Of a DNA stretch of 64,000 nt, positions 53,648-62,775 are shown piece by piece; positions within the stretch are counted from its first letter, which is position 1, and each line of letters starts with the position of its first letter. Source of the DNA: Aminipila sp963524205 (GTDB lineage Bacteria; Bacillota; Clostridia; Peptostreptococcales; Anaerovoracaceae); contig CAURED010000013.1 of NCBI GenBank assembly GCA_963524205.1, positions 43,156 through 107,155 on the forward strand. The letters are read 5' to 3'. The notes under the pieces are model-generated. The model did not search any database, was not told the origin of the DNA, and was given only the letters and a program-made list of their open reading frames with translations. Made by a program: the position numbers and the translations under genes.

Positions 53648-55039
53648 TTAGATTTGATACTTTTTTATTTTATGTTGTAGCGTCTGCCTTTTAATCCCAA
53701 GGACTTCAGCAGCTTTAGAAATATTTCCGCCAAAATCCGCCATTTTTTCTTTAATTATATTTACCTCTAAGAATGCCAAATAGTTGTCTATACTCATTTC
53801 CTCAGAATCATAATCAGCCTGTATATTTGCCATTGCAACCTCTTGAGGCATCTGAAGGAACTTTTCAGTAAGGACATGCTCCTTATCAGATAAAGATACC
53901 GCTGACATTATAAAATTTTCCAGTTCTCTAATGTTTCCGGGATAATCATAGTTTTCAAGTTTTTCTAAAGCCCCGTCGGATAACATCCATACCTCTTTTT
54001 TAAATCTTTTATTGTGTTTTTCAAGAAAATGTTCTACTAATATAGAAATGTCATCTTTTCGCTCTCTAAGTGGTGGTATACTGATATTTACAATATTTAA
54101 ACGATAATATAAGTCTTTTCTTAATAAACCATTTTTTATGAGCTCTTCAGGTGTTTCATTAACTGTTGCAATAATTCTTACATCTATTGGAATATCACGA
54201 CTTCCACCTACACGTCTTATATAGTCTTCTTGAAGTACACGTAATAATTTGCTCTGCAGTTCATACGGCATAGCACTGATTTCATCTAACAGCAGGGTCC
54301 CGCCATTTGCTTGTTCAAATAATCCCGCCCGGTCTACTGCCCCTGTAAATCCACCTCTTGCGGTACCAAAAAGTATTCCCTCAAGCAAGCTTTCTGGTAA
54401 GGCTGCACAATTCTGTGCAAGAAACGGTTTATCCCGTCTATTACTGTTAAAATGAATACTTTGCGCCATTAGTTCTTTACCTGTACCAGTTTCTCCATAT
54501 ATAAAAACTGCTGCATCAGTTTGGGAAGCCCTGGCGGCAATATCAAGCTGATGCTTTAACCGCCTGTTTTGCCCTATTATATCTTTAAAACTGTATTTTC
54601 TTATTCTAGGTGCTGTAACCTTGTGTTCAGGTATAGCTTCTCTTTGAAGTTCTAAAATTGTGTTAGACATAGTTTTTATATCCGTTATATCCTTTGCAAT
54701 TTCCAGGGCTGCCACAACTTTCCCGTAATCATTCAAAATAGGAACTGTTGTATTTACAGTAGTAATTTCCTTTCCATAACGGTTTAAATATGTCTGCTGT
54801 TTATTTAATGTCGGTTCAGCCTGTTTTAATGCCCTAAGAAGAGTACTTTCCTCCTCTGGAATATGTGAGAAAACCACTCTAAAAGGCTTGCCAATAACAT
54901 CTTCTCTATTGGTCTTTTCAAGATTTGCCATAGCCTGATTATAAACTATACTTTTTCCTTCTTCCGTTACTATATGAATCCCTTCATCAATAATATTTGA
55001 AAGCTCCTGTATAATTTTTTCATATTGCTTTGCGTTCAC
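53648..55039 (-). CDS. PAS-domain sigma54-dependent activator of ornithine genes
   Basis: 463 residues. An N-terminal PAS domain (about 10-125) is followed by a AAA+ sigma54-interaction domain with Walker A GETGTGKE, and a Fis-type helix-turn-helix (SKAAEVLGIKRQTLQHKI). The sigma54-contact loop, normally GAFTGA, reads GGFTGA. I chose the GTG at 55037-55039 because AGGGTGA precedes it. A TTG lies five codons upstream. It is placed directly upstream of the sigma54-driven ornithine operon and probably senses ornithine or a related metabolite through the PAS domain. Confidence 0.87.
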   Translation of the reverse strand: MNAKQYEKIIQELSNIIDEGIHIVTEEGKSIVYNQAMANLEKTNREDVIGKPFRVVFSHIPEEESTLLRALKQAEPTLNKQQTYLNRYGKEITTVNTTVPILNDYGKVVAALEIAKDITDIKTMSNTILELQREAIPEHKVTAPRIRKYSFKDIIGQNRRLKHQLDIAARASQTDAAVFIYGETGTGKELMAQSIHFNSNRRDKPFLAQNCAALPESLLEGILFGTARGGFTGAVDRAGLFEQANGGTLLLDEISAMPYELQSKLLRVLQEDYIRRVGGSRDIPIDVRIIATVNETPEELIKNGLLRKDLYYRLNIVNISIPPLRERKDDISILVEHFLEKHNKRFKKEVWMLSDGALEKLENYDYPGNIRELENFIMSAVSLSDKEHVLTEKFLQMPQEVAMANIQADYDSEEMSIDNYLAFLEVNIIKEKMADFGGNISKAAEVLGIKRQTLQHKIKKYQI

Positions 55040-55147
55040 TTTTTCACCCTGCAACTTTCTGCAACCAAATATAAAAATCGTTAATTATTTTTCTACATAT
55101 ATTTTACCTTAAAAAAAAGTAGAGCGCAAATAATTTTGCACTCTATT

Positions 55148-56035
55148 TTAATGATATTTGTTTTTGTTTTTTGGAAGTTCACTTATAATTATTGCAACAA
55201 TCATAAATATACATCCTATAATCATTCTATTTGTAAATATTTCATCTGCAAATAGAATCGCAAAAATTGTTCCAAAAACAGTTTCTGTCGATAAGATTAT
55301 TGCTGTATGATTTGCAGGTGCTATTTTCTGGCATATATTTTGAAGTAAAAATGCCCCAGTTGTGTTTAAAACAATTAAATACAAAAGACCTTCCCATGCG
55401 ATTTTAGGTAATGTCATTAAATCTGAAGGTGTTTCAAAAAGAAAGGCCGCTATAATGGCTAGCACAGCTGTAACTGCCAGTTGAACAAAAGTTATAAGCC
55501 AAGGATCCAATTCTTTTACGTATACACTTATAAAAACAATCTGTGCTGAAAAGGTTATGGCAAATATAAAGGTAAGCCAATCTCCTATGCCAATATTTAA
55601 GTTTTCATTTAAAGTAAGAAGAGTTATTCCCGCTAAAGCCAGAGCAGCCGCAAGCATAACATTTGATGATGGCTTTATCTTTAAAAATAACCATGACATG
55701 AGAGGTACAATAACAGTATATAGAGATATAATAAAGCTTTGCTTCCCTGGCGTAGTATATTGCAGCCCTATGGTTTGCAATGCAGTACCTATAACTATAA
55801 GAAATCCTATGACACTACCTGCCATAAAAGTTTTCTTCGTCATATTTTTAAACCTTAAAATGCAGAAGGGAATAATTAAAATAGTTGCACCTAAATATCT
55901 ATATGCAACTGCTGTAAGGGGAGTTAATCCTATTAAAGCAAATTTTCCTGCTACAAATCCCCCACCCCAAAATATTGCTACTAACAACAGTCCCAAATCT
56001 GCTAGAATTACTTTTCTCTTCGTGTATTTTTCCAA
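55148..56035 (-). CDS. EamA-family (DMT) transporter
   Basis: 295 residues with ten predicted membrane helices in two EamA repeats (FWGGGFVAGKFALIGLTPLTAVAYRY in the first; STETVFGTIFAILFADEIFTNRMIIG in the second). These are drug/metabolite exporters, often for amino acids. The start is TTG at 56033-56035 with GGAGG 7 bases upstream. It lies between two sigma54 regulatory loci on the same strand, but I see no sigma54 site of its own. The substrate is unknown. Confidence 0.85.
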   Translation of the reverse strand: MEKYTKRKVILADLGLLLVAIFWGGGFVAGKFALIGLTPLTAVAYRYLGATILIIPFCILRFKNMTKKTFMAGSVIGFLIVIGTALQTIGLQYTTPGKQSFIISLYTVIVPLMSWLFLKIKPSSNVMLAAALALAGITLLTLNENLNIGIGDWLTFIFAITFSAQIVFISVYVKELDPWLITFVQLAVTAVLAIIAAFLFETPSDLMTLPKIAWEGLLYLIVLNTTGAFLLQNICQKIAPANHTAIILSTETVFGTIFAILFADEIFTNRMIIGCIFMIVAIIISELPKNKNKYH

Positions 56036-56157
56036 ATCAATTCCTCCATATATAGCCGTAATCTTTTTATTGTATCATTAACTTTATAATACTTCAAAAA
56101 AAGAATTAGAAAATCACATAGATTATTACAACAACAAAAGAATTAAGGGCAAATTAA

Positions 56158-56200
56158 AAGGAATGAGCCCTGTTTAATACAAAACGCATTCCTTGAACTT
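56158..56200 (-). terminator. Weak terminator after the APC transporter gene
   Basis: AAGGAATG and CATTCCTT arms around a loop of about 20 bases, followed on the minus strand by TTAATTT. Confidence 0.5.
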
Positions 56201-56210
56201 TTTTGCTAAT

Positions 56211-57566
56211 TTAATCCTTCCCACCATTGTTATCTGGGGAAAGAACAATTGGAGTCCAGTTTTCTGGGTCTGATTTTTGTTTACTTTTTGCATATGCCCA
56301 GAATGGTAATGCAAATGCAATGTAAAGAACTAATACTACCCATGCCCCTGTATCCATTGCAGTGGTTGAAACATAAATTACATAAATTGTAAATAACATT
56401 CCTATAATTCCCATTACCAAACCTGCTTTTGCTTTATATGGTCTGCTCCATTCAGGATGAGTCTTTCTAAGTTTAAGGAATGATAATACTACCATTAAAT
56501 AAACAATGCCGGCTGCGACTCCGTATATTGTATATATATAGTTAATCCATGCATCTGGAGCAAATACTGTAAAGTATACTGCCAGTATTCCCACAATTAA
56601 GTTTGCTGTAGCTGGCTGTCCATTCTTATTAAGCTTTGTGAATTTTTGTGTGAGCTGATGCTGCTGTGCTGCACCATATAATATCCTTGATGCACTTAAC
56701 CAGAAGGATGAAAGTGTTGTTAGACAGGTTAATATACCCATAATTACTATTATTAGTCCTAACCAATGCATTCCTATAATATCCGCTACTCTAGGGTCAA
56801 CAATATCTGTTTCTGCCACCCATTCATTTGATACTATACCTGATACACCAATTATTGCCATACAGTATATTAAAGTAGTACAGCCCAGAGAGCCAACAAA
56901 TGCTTTCCAAAGATGCTTTTTAGGGAAGTTAGATTCTTCTGCTAATTGAGGTACTAAGTCAAATCCTACAAACTTCATTATCAAAAGACCCACAGCAGCA
57001 GAATAACCTGTAACACCGTTAGGGAACCAACTAATACTTTCAAAGTTCCAGTTTTTACTCGTGATAAATATAAGTGATGCTATTAGAGATATCACTAAAG
57101 TACTCCAAAATAATACCGACTGCAGTTTTGCAATTATTTTCAATTCCTGATTTGTTAAGAAGAACCATACTATAATTATTATCGAAGCAAGAATTTTTAT
57201 CTGCAATGCGGTTGCTGGATAAAAATATGAAATCATACTAGCGATTCCATAAGCTACAGTAGGCATTGCCATTATGTAAAGTAACATAATAAACCAACAT
57301 GATGCAAATCCTGTATTCCAGCCAAATGCATTAGATACCCAAATATTTTGTCCGCCTGCATACGGCATCATGCTTGTCATTTCAGAATAAATCAAGCATA
57401 GTGGCAAAATTAGTAATGCACATGTTAAAAATGAAAATACCGATCCTGGACCGCTCAATTCAAACCAAAGTTTTATCTCAACCATCCATGCAGCAATCAT
57501 TCCACCTGCAGCCATAGAAATCATATTTGATAACTTGAGTTCTTTTCTTAAACCATTTTCACTCAT
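56211..57566 (-). CDS. APC-superfamily amino acid/amine permease
   Basis: 451 residues, twelve predicted membrane helices. The family substrate segments are SNMISMAAGGMIAAWM (helix 1) and MMPYAGGQNIWVSNAFG (helix 3). I chose the ATG at 57564-57566, six bases after GGAGG. It is the second gene of a sigma54-driven operon 30 bp after the isochorismatase-like amidohydrolase gene, so it probably imports that enzyme's substrate. The nature of the substrate is not visible in the sequence. Confidence 0.85.
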   Translation of the reverse strand: MSENGLRKELKLSNMISMAAGGMIAAWMVEIKLWFELSGPGSVFSFLTCALLILPLCLIYSEMTSMMPYAGGQNIWVSNAFGWNTGFASCWFIMLLYIMAMPTVAYGIASMISYFYPATALQIKILASIIIIVWFFLTNQELKIIAKLQSVLFWSTLVISLIASLIFITSKNWNFESISWFPNGVTGYSAAVGLLIMKFVGFDLVPQLAEESNFPKKHLWKAFVGSLGCTTLIYCMAIIGVSGIVSNEWVAETDIVDPRVADIIGMHWLGLIIVIMGILTCLTTLSSFWLSASRILYGAAQQHQLTQKFTKLNKNGQPATANLIVGILAVYFTVFAPDAWINYIYTIYGVAAGIVYLMVVLSFLKLRKTHPEWSRPYKAKAGLVMGIIGMLFTIYVIYVSTTAMDTGAWVVLVLYIAFALPFWAYAKSKQKSDPENWTPIVLSPDNNGGKD

Positions 57567-57596
57567 TTTTTTCCTCCATATCATTTTCTATCGTAG

Positions 57597-58295
57597 CTAT
57601 ATATTCATTTCAATTAGTTTAATAGTTTCATCAGTAGATAAAACGTCACAATAGATGTAGCTCATAATTTTAAGTTCCGCTTCATGGTGCTCAATGCTTC
57701 CTGCTGCACATGCGTCTTCAACACATATGACTTTAAATCCTGCATCCGCCAGACCACGTACCGTTGATGCTACGCACTGGTCAGTAACAATACCTGTTAC
57801 AACAACAGTTTCAATTCCCATAAACTGTAATAATGTTAAATAGTTTGTCCCTGTTGTAACACTATCTGTAGTCTTATTCACCACTATTTCATTCTCAAGA
57901 GGTGCAAGCTCCTCAACCATCTGCGCGCCATATGAATTTACAGGAATAAGCATTCCGTTCCAGCCCTCTGACTTTTGAACTGGAGATCTGTCTTCGCCAT
58001 CTTCTCTTAAGCAAGCAATTCTTCCATAAGATACAGTCATATTGTTTTTTCTAAAAAATTTTAATAATTTTTTATTGTTTGGTATAACAATCTCATCAAG
58101 CCTGTCATGAAAAGGTATCCACCTTTCCCATTCTCCTGCTTCTTTAAATGTTATAGCTTCTCCATAATCTCTCGATACAAATTCATTCTGCAAATCAACC
58201 AGCAATAAAGCTGTCTTTTTAGGATTAATTTTTATCTCTGGGAACTCCTTAATTGTCTCGTAATAAAAACTTACATATTTTTTATTTGGTTGCAT
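57597..58295 (-). CDS. Isochorismatase-like cysteine amidohydrolase
   Basis: 232 residues of the cysteine hydrolase family that includes nicotinamidase, N-carbamoylsarcosine and ureidoacrylate amidohydrolases. The catalytic triad candidates are Asp in LLVDLQNEF, Lys in VVNKTTDS and Cys in VTDQCVASTVRG. I chose the ATG at 58293-58295 because GAGGGAGGAAG precedes it. The longer reading would overlap a perfect sigma54 promoter. It probably releases ammonia and an acid from an amide or carbamoyl compound brought in by the adjacent permease. Confidence 0.85.
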   Translation of the reverse strand: MQPNKKYVSFYYETIKEFPEIKINPKKTALLLVDLQNEFVSRDYGEAITFKEAGEWERWIPFHDRLDEIVIPNNKKLLKFFRKNNMTVSYGRIACLREDGEDRSPVQKSEGWNGMLIPVNSYGAQMVEELAPLENEIVVNKTTDSVTTGTNYLTLLQFMGIETVVVTGIVTDQCVASTVRGLADAGFKVICVEDACAAGSIEHHEAELKIMSYIYCDVLSTDETIKLIEMNI

Positions 58296-58357
58296 AATAA
58301 CTTCCTCCCTCTCAATCACAAAAGATAAATTTATAAATTCATTTGCACATATATAAC

Positions 58358-58372
58358 GCAATGCATGTGCCA
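58358..58372 (-). promoter_or_regulatory. Sigma54 promoter of the amidohydrolase-permease operon
   Basis: On the minus strand TGGCACATGCATTGC matches TGGCAC-N5-TTGC perfectly, 63 bp before the chosen start. An NtrC-type activator is encoded immediately upstream. Confidence 0.9.
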
Positions 58373-58468
58373 ATTTTCTGAATTTAATAAAATTTGAGTT
58401 TTCTATTGATTTTTCAGCGTTATGCCTAGTCCCATATTTTTACATATAAGTGTCTTGCAAGTTCTTTC

Positions 58469-58522
58469 GTTACTTTTTGGTAACACAAACAGAAAAAGTG
58501 TAACCTTCAGGTTACACTTTTT
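58469..58522 (-). terminator. Terminator with GTAAC dyads upstream of the sigma54 promoter
   Basis: AAAAAGTGTAACCT (58493-58506) pairs with AGGTTACACTTTTT (58509-58522), ending the NtrC-type gene. Its GTGTAACC-TTCA-GGTTACAC core and a neighbouring GTTAC-N6-GTAAC (58469-58484) form two dyads 97-145 bp upstream of the -24/-12 promoter, where enhancer sites are expected. Confidence 0.7.
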
Positions 58523-58526
58523 TTGT

Positions 58527-59897
58527 TTATGTTATTTCATATTTTTTTAATTTCTTATATAAATTTTTCCTTGCTAGACCTAATTCCTGTGCCGCTCTGC
58601 TTACGTTCCATTCGTTTCGTTCCATACACTTTATAATATATTGCTTTTCAAAGTCTTTTGTAGCATCTTTCAATTTATATCCTTCTAAATTCTCTTCAGT
58701 TGTTTCGTCTATAGGACACTTATATCCACTGATTTCATCGGGCAAATCTTGTATTAATAGTCTCCCTTCATTCGATAATACTACTAGCCTCTCCATAACA
58801 TTTCTCAGTTCTCTGACATTACCCGGCCATTGGTACCTCATTAATATTGAAATTAAAGCTACATCTATTTTATTCACTTTCTTTTTCATCTCAATGGATA
58901 ACTCCCTGACAAAACTATCTACCAAAATAGGAATATCCTCCATTCTTTCCCTCAGCGGAGGGATCGTTAAGGGCATAACATTAATTCTATAATACAGATC
59001 TTCACGAAACTTAAAGTCTTTAACATCATTTTTTAAATCTCGGTTTGTTGCTGCAATTAACCTGAAATTACTACTTATAGTTTCTGTTCCGCCAACTCTC
59101 TCAAAGGACTTTTCCTGCAAAACTCTTAATAACTTTGCTTGAGTATTTAAAGACAATTCTCCTATCTCGTCAAGAAAAATCGTTCCCCCTGCTGCTAATT
59201 CAAATCTCCCTTTTTTAATTTTATCCGCACCTGTAAAGGCCCCTTTTTCATATCCAAAAAGTTCACTCTCAAATAAGTTCTCATTTAGTGCAGCACAATT
59301 TATACAGATAAAAGGTTTTTCTTTTCTTAAACTATGTTGATGAATGAAGTTAGCTAAAACTTCTTTTCCAGTTCCACTCTCTCCCAAAATTAATACAGCT
59401 ACATCACTTTTGGCTATTTTCTCAGCATCCCTGCAAAGACTTATAATATTTTCACTTTGGCCTATCAGCATTCTTGTGTGTAAGCTTTCTGTAATCTGCA
59501 GCTTAAGTTCACAGTTTTCCTCTTTAATCATAAAAATTTCATAAGCTTTTTTTATATTTGCAATTAAATCGTCAATATCTACGGGTTTTTTTAAATATGA
59601 AAAAGCTCCATTCTTTACAGCCTCAACAGCTCCAGAAATTGATCCCTCTGCAGTTAGCATAATAACCTCTATGTTAGGTCTTATTACCTTTATAGCTAAT
59701 AACAATTCTAATCCATTTAGCTTAGGCATAATAATATCTGATATCACTACTGCGATATTTGTGGCCTCCACAATTTTTAATGCTCTCTGGCTATCTGCTT
59801 CTACCAAAACGTTAAATCCATTTATAGTAAAAATTTTTTTATACACTTTTAATAGCTCTGTATCATCATCTACAAGTAATATCGGTATATTAAACAT
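58527..59897 (-). CDS. NtrC-family response regulator (sigma54 activator)
   Basis: 456 residues: receiver domain (1-120) with DDD, phospho-Asp in VVISDIIMPKLNG and Lys in SYLKKPVDIDDL; AAA+ domain with Walker A GESGTGKE and a canonical GAFTGA loop; and a C-terminal Fis-type helix-turn-helix (SRAAQELGLARKNLYKKLKKY). I chose the ATG at 59895-59897, after AAGGAGGTGT; a GTG lies two codons upstream. It is downstream of its kinase gene by 32 bp. It probably activates the sigma54 promoter of the amidohydrolase-permease operon. Confidence 0.9.
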   Translation of the reverse strand: MFNIPILLVDDDTELLKVYKKIFTINGFNVLVEADSQRALKIVEATNIAVVISDIIMPKLNGLELLLAIKVIRPNIEVIMLTAEGSISGAVEAVKNGAFSYLKKPVDIDDLIANIKKAYEIFMIKEENCELKLQITESLHTRMLIGQSENIISLCRDAEKIAKSDVAVLILGESGTGKEVLANFIHQHSLRKEKPFICINCAALNENLFESELFGYEKGAFTGADKIKKGRFELAAGGTIFLDEIGELSLNTQAKLLRVLQEKSFERVGGTETISSNFRLIAATNRDLKNDVKDFKFREDLYYRINVMPLTIPPLRERMEDIPILVDSFVRELSIEMKKKVNKIDVALISILMRYQWPGNVRELRNVMERLVVLSNEGRLLIQDLPDEISGYKCPIDETTEENLEGYKLKDATKDFEKQYIIKCMERNEWNVSRAAQELGLARKNLYKKLKKYEIT

Positions 59898-59929
59898 GAC
59901 CACACCTCCTTAGTTTCTATAAGTATCAC

Positions 59930-62290
59930 CTATTCTGTTATAATTGGTAAAATTACTTTTATTTCCGTCCCATTAGATATTTCTTCATCTACGGAAATAC
60001 TGCCTGCCATTCCATCCACTAGGGTCTTAGTAATCCATAGCCCTATTCCTGTCCCTCCACTTTCCTTTTTGGTGGTAATAAAAGGTTCAAAAATCTTTGA
60101 TCTTGGTTGCATAGTTATACCTGAGCCATTGTCCTTAATCTTAATCAAAAGTTCCTTTCTACCTGCTTTTCCTGCATAAACAGAAACTTGTCCATTTTCC
60201 GTAATGGCTTGTATGGAATTATTAATTAAATTTTGGAGAATTATTTTAATTGGTTCTATCTTTCCACTATAGAAAAATGCCTCTACTTCAATATTTACAA
60301 CAACTTTTATATCTTTTTTAATAATTTCTTTTTTAGCAACCATCAAAATTTGCTCAACTAGCTTTTTTAAATTTACAAACCCACTGACCTCCGTGTCCTT
60401 TGCCGAAAAGTCTAATAACGTTGCAATAACATGCTCGGCTTCTTTCACAGCGTTTTCCACCAATTCTATTTCCTCAGTATATGCTCCAGCCACTGTGGTC
60501 GCTTTATTATAAGTATTCATAATATATGTTGCTCCCTTTATAACAGCCAGGGGATTCTTTATCTCATGAGCGATTGCAGCAGAGAACTGTCCAATTTCAG
60601 CCATTTTTTCAATTTGCTGTAATTCAGTTTTCATTGCAATGCTCTTTGTAATACACTGACTTAAAATTACAACTTCTTTAATTTCACCGGATGCTTCTAT
60701 TATCGGGTAATAAATATTTTTATAGATTTCACTGCCTATGGTAAGTTTTTTTTCAATTTGTTGCTTCTCTTCTAAAATTTTGTCTAAAATACAATTTTCA
60801 CATACGTCATTTCTATTTGCCAAGATAGTATAACACTTATGGCTATTCCTGTTTTCCTGTAATAGTTTTTCTTCAGCCCTTTCATTTGCAATCTTTACAT
60901 TTTTATCTGTATCAATTATCATTAAAATCCCATCTATGGCATTTAATACCGTTGTTATTTCATTATTTTTATGCAAAATTCTCTCTGTGTATTTTTGAAG
61001 ATTATCGTTCATGTTATTAAAAGCTTCTGATAACTCATTTATTTCAGAAAAGCTTGTATTATTTCGTACTTTTCCAAAACCTCCGCCTGAAATAGTTCTC
61101 ACGCCCTCCACTAACGACCTCATAGGTACTGAGAATTCATAATATAAAATCACTACAAGAACTACAGCTAATACCATTCCAATAAATATTAACTGAGCTA
61201 ATGTTTTTCCATCTATACGATTTTGAGACAAAAATTCTTTTTTATTTATTTCAATTATTACTGTCCACGGTTGTCCATCTATCCTGCAACTGGACAGCAT
61301 TTTATCTTGACCATGGTCAGTAAATTGAAATAGTGATTGTTTTTGCTCTAAAGCTTGCTTAAGTATTTTTATTTTAGCTGGACTCAGGGTTTTATCCTCA
61401 AAGATATTTTTATTATATAACTCCCCTTGCTTCTCTGCTCTTATTTGATAATCTGGATGATAAATAATACTCCCGGAATCAGTCAAAAGGTAGATTTTAC
61501 CTGATTCTCCAAGTTTAAATCCTTCTAAAAACTTTTCCCTTAACTCTTCTATTCCTACATCAGCACACACTACTCCGAACATACTATTATTACTATCATA
61601 TACAGGATGCGAGCAGCTTATTGTCCAGCCTGTCCCCAAATAATCCACATACGGAGAAGTCCAAACACTATTACGTTGTGGATTATTTTTTTCATCAGCT
61701 ATTTTATAAAAGGTATCCTCTGTCTGCCAATGATCATTATTAAATACGCCTACATCATAAAATGGTAATACACGTAAAAGTTCGTTTTTTGTGGCAATGT
61801 ACACCCATTTCAACATTTTCTCATGCTTTAAAACTTTATTAAATATCGGATCCAAATCCTCTGTATAATTTATCTCTTTAACAATTTCAGGTGTAATTGA
61901 TATATTATTAGGCAAGAAAACCGCACTGTAATTATTATCACTTCTCTTAATTGGTTCTTTTCTTATCAGTGCCCCATCTTTTTCTTTTGCATAATATGCT
62001 ATTGCCATTTCCTCTGAAGCATTCTGGTTCAAAAAGTATTCCATCCAGTCTGCCATGTTTTCCGTTTTGTCCTCTATATTTTTAAGTGAGATAGATATTA
62101 GTTCTGCTTTCTCCGTTACTATTTCCAATAAACTAGTTCTTGCACTATTTAAAGCACGCTCCTCATCTTCATACTTTATTGAAAATGTAAGAATCATTAA
62201 AGATGAAATATTAAGTATTATAAATGCCCATAAAATGGTAGTGGTAAACGACCTAGCTTTCTTCATATTATTCACAGACTCCTTGTTCAT
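59930..62290 (-). CDS. Cache-domain sensor histidine kinase
   Basis: 786-residue membrane kinase. Helix 1 (about 12-35) and helix 2 (about 365-385) bracket a large extracellular double-Cache domain, with WTSPYVDYLGTGWTISCSHPVYD typical of dCache_1. A HAMP domain and a PAS-like region with CYTILANRNDVCENCIL (possible Cys cluster) follow. The H-box is AAIAHEIKNPLAVIKG, and the ATPase has NLINNSIQ and GGTGIGLWI. It probably senses an external small molecule such as the permease substrate and phosphorylates the NtrC-type partner. The start could be eight codons later, after AAGGAG. Confidence 0.9.
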   Translation of the reverse strand: MNKESVNNMKKARSFTTTILWAFIILNISSLMILTFSIKYEDEERALNSARTSLLEIVTEKAELISISLKNIEDKTENMADWMEYFLNQNASEEMAIAYYAKEKDGALIRKEPIKRSDNNYSAVFLPNNISITPEIVKEINYTEDLDPIFNKVLKHEKMLKWVYIATKNELLRVLPFYDVGVFNNDHWQTEDTFYKIADEKNNPQRNSVWTSPYVDYLGTGWTISCSHPVYDSNNSMFGVVCADVGIEELREKFLEGFKLGESGKIYLLTDSGSIIYHPDYQIRAEKQGELYNKNIFEDKTLSPAKIKILKQALEQKQSLFQFTDHGQDKMLSSCRIDGQPWTVIIEINKKEFLSQNRIDGKTLAQLIFIGMVLAVVLVVILYYEFSVPMRSLVEGVRTISGGGFGKVRNNTSFSEINELSEAFNNMNDNLQKYTERILHKNNEITTVLNAIDGILMIIDTDKNVKIANERAEEKLLQENRNSHKCYTILANRNDVCENCILDKILEEKQQIEKKLTIGSEIYKNIYYPIIEASGEIKEVVILSQCITKSIAMKTELQQIEKMAEIGQFSAAIAHEIKNPLAVIKGATYIMNTYNKATTVAGAYTEEIELVENAVKEAEHVIATLLDFSAKDTEVSGFVNLKKLVEQILMVAKKEIIKKDIKVVVNIEVEAFFYSGKIEPIKIILQNLINNSIQAITENGQVSVYAGKAGRKELLIKIKDNGSGITMQPRSKIFEPFITTKKESGGTGIGLWITKTLVDGMAGSISVDEEISNGTEIKVILPIITE

Positions 62291-62463
62291 ATCTTATTAC
62301 AATTAAATTTACCAATTTATACTTATATTTTACAATTATAAATAATTCACAGTATTATCATATTCCAATTGTATTACATTTTGTACTTAAATTGCTACAA
62401 TTATTTGTAATCTTCAAAATTAACAGAAACTTTATTTATGAATACTTAAAAACTACACTAATA

Positions 62464-62498
62464 AAAAACCAAGTACACCTAATTTGCACTTGGTTCAT
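62464..62498 (-). terminator. Strong minus-strand terminator in the 62.3-62.8 kb gap
   Basis: On the minus strand AACCAAGT pairs with ACTTGGTT, followed by TTTTTA. It lies between the kinase start and the broken SLH gene. The 485-bp gap also contains a possible coding remnant (see 62519-62620). Confidence 0.75.
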
Positions 62499-62518
62499 TA
62501 TTTTGTTTCTAAAAATTT

Positions 62519-62620
62519 TTAGTTTTGGTTTACACCCTTTACCTTTAACACATACTGCAAAGGGGTTAATACTCCAAGCGGAACGACTTTTGTTTCAGAT
62601 ACATCAAGTGGACGCTTTAA
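62519..62620 (-). other. Possible coding remnant (transposase-C-terminus-like)
   Basis: A 33-codon open stretch ending in TAA reads RPLDVSETKVVPLGVLTPLQ followed by YVLKVKGVNQN, with no start codon or ribosome site. The LGVLTPLQY portion is reminiscent of the C-terminus of IS3/IS481-type transposases. The match is short and remembered, not searched, so it may be chance. Confidence 0.25.
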
Positions 62621-62671
62621 TTAGAAAGATCCCAACTTTGCAGTTTAATATAAAAAAAATTAGCTGTGAAA

Positions 62672-62742
62672 AATCAAATGAGCATTGGCGCAGGTTTAAG
62701 TTTTGGTATCCCTGCCTTGAACTAATGCTCTTTTGATCATTA
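62672..62742 (-). terminator. Terminator after the SLH gene
   Basis: On the minus strand ATCAAAAGAGCATT pairs with AATGCTCATTTGAT, followed by TTTTT, 34-104 bp past the stop at 62776. Confidence 0.7.
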
Positions 62743-62775
62743 AAAAATGTTTAGTAGTCTTTATTCATACAGATC

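Noticed and set aside
58296..58373. Longer N-terminus for the amidohydrolase
   Set aside because: It would encode the perfect sigma54 promoter and lacks a ribosome site. The internal ATG has a strong site.
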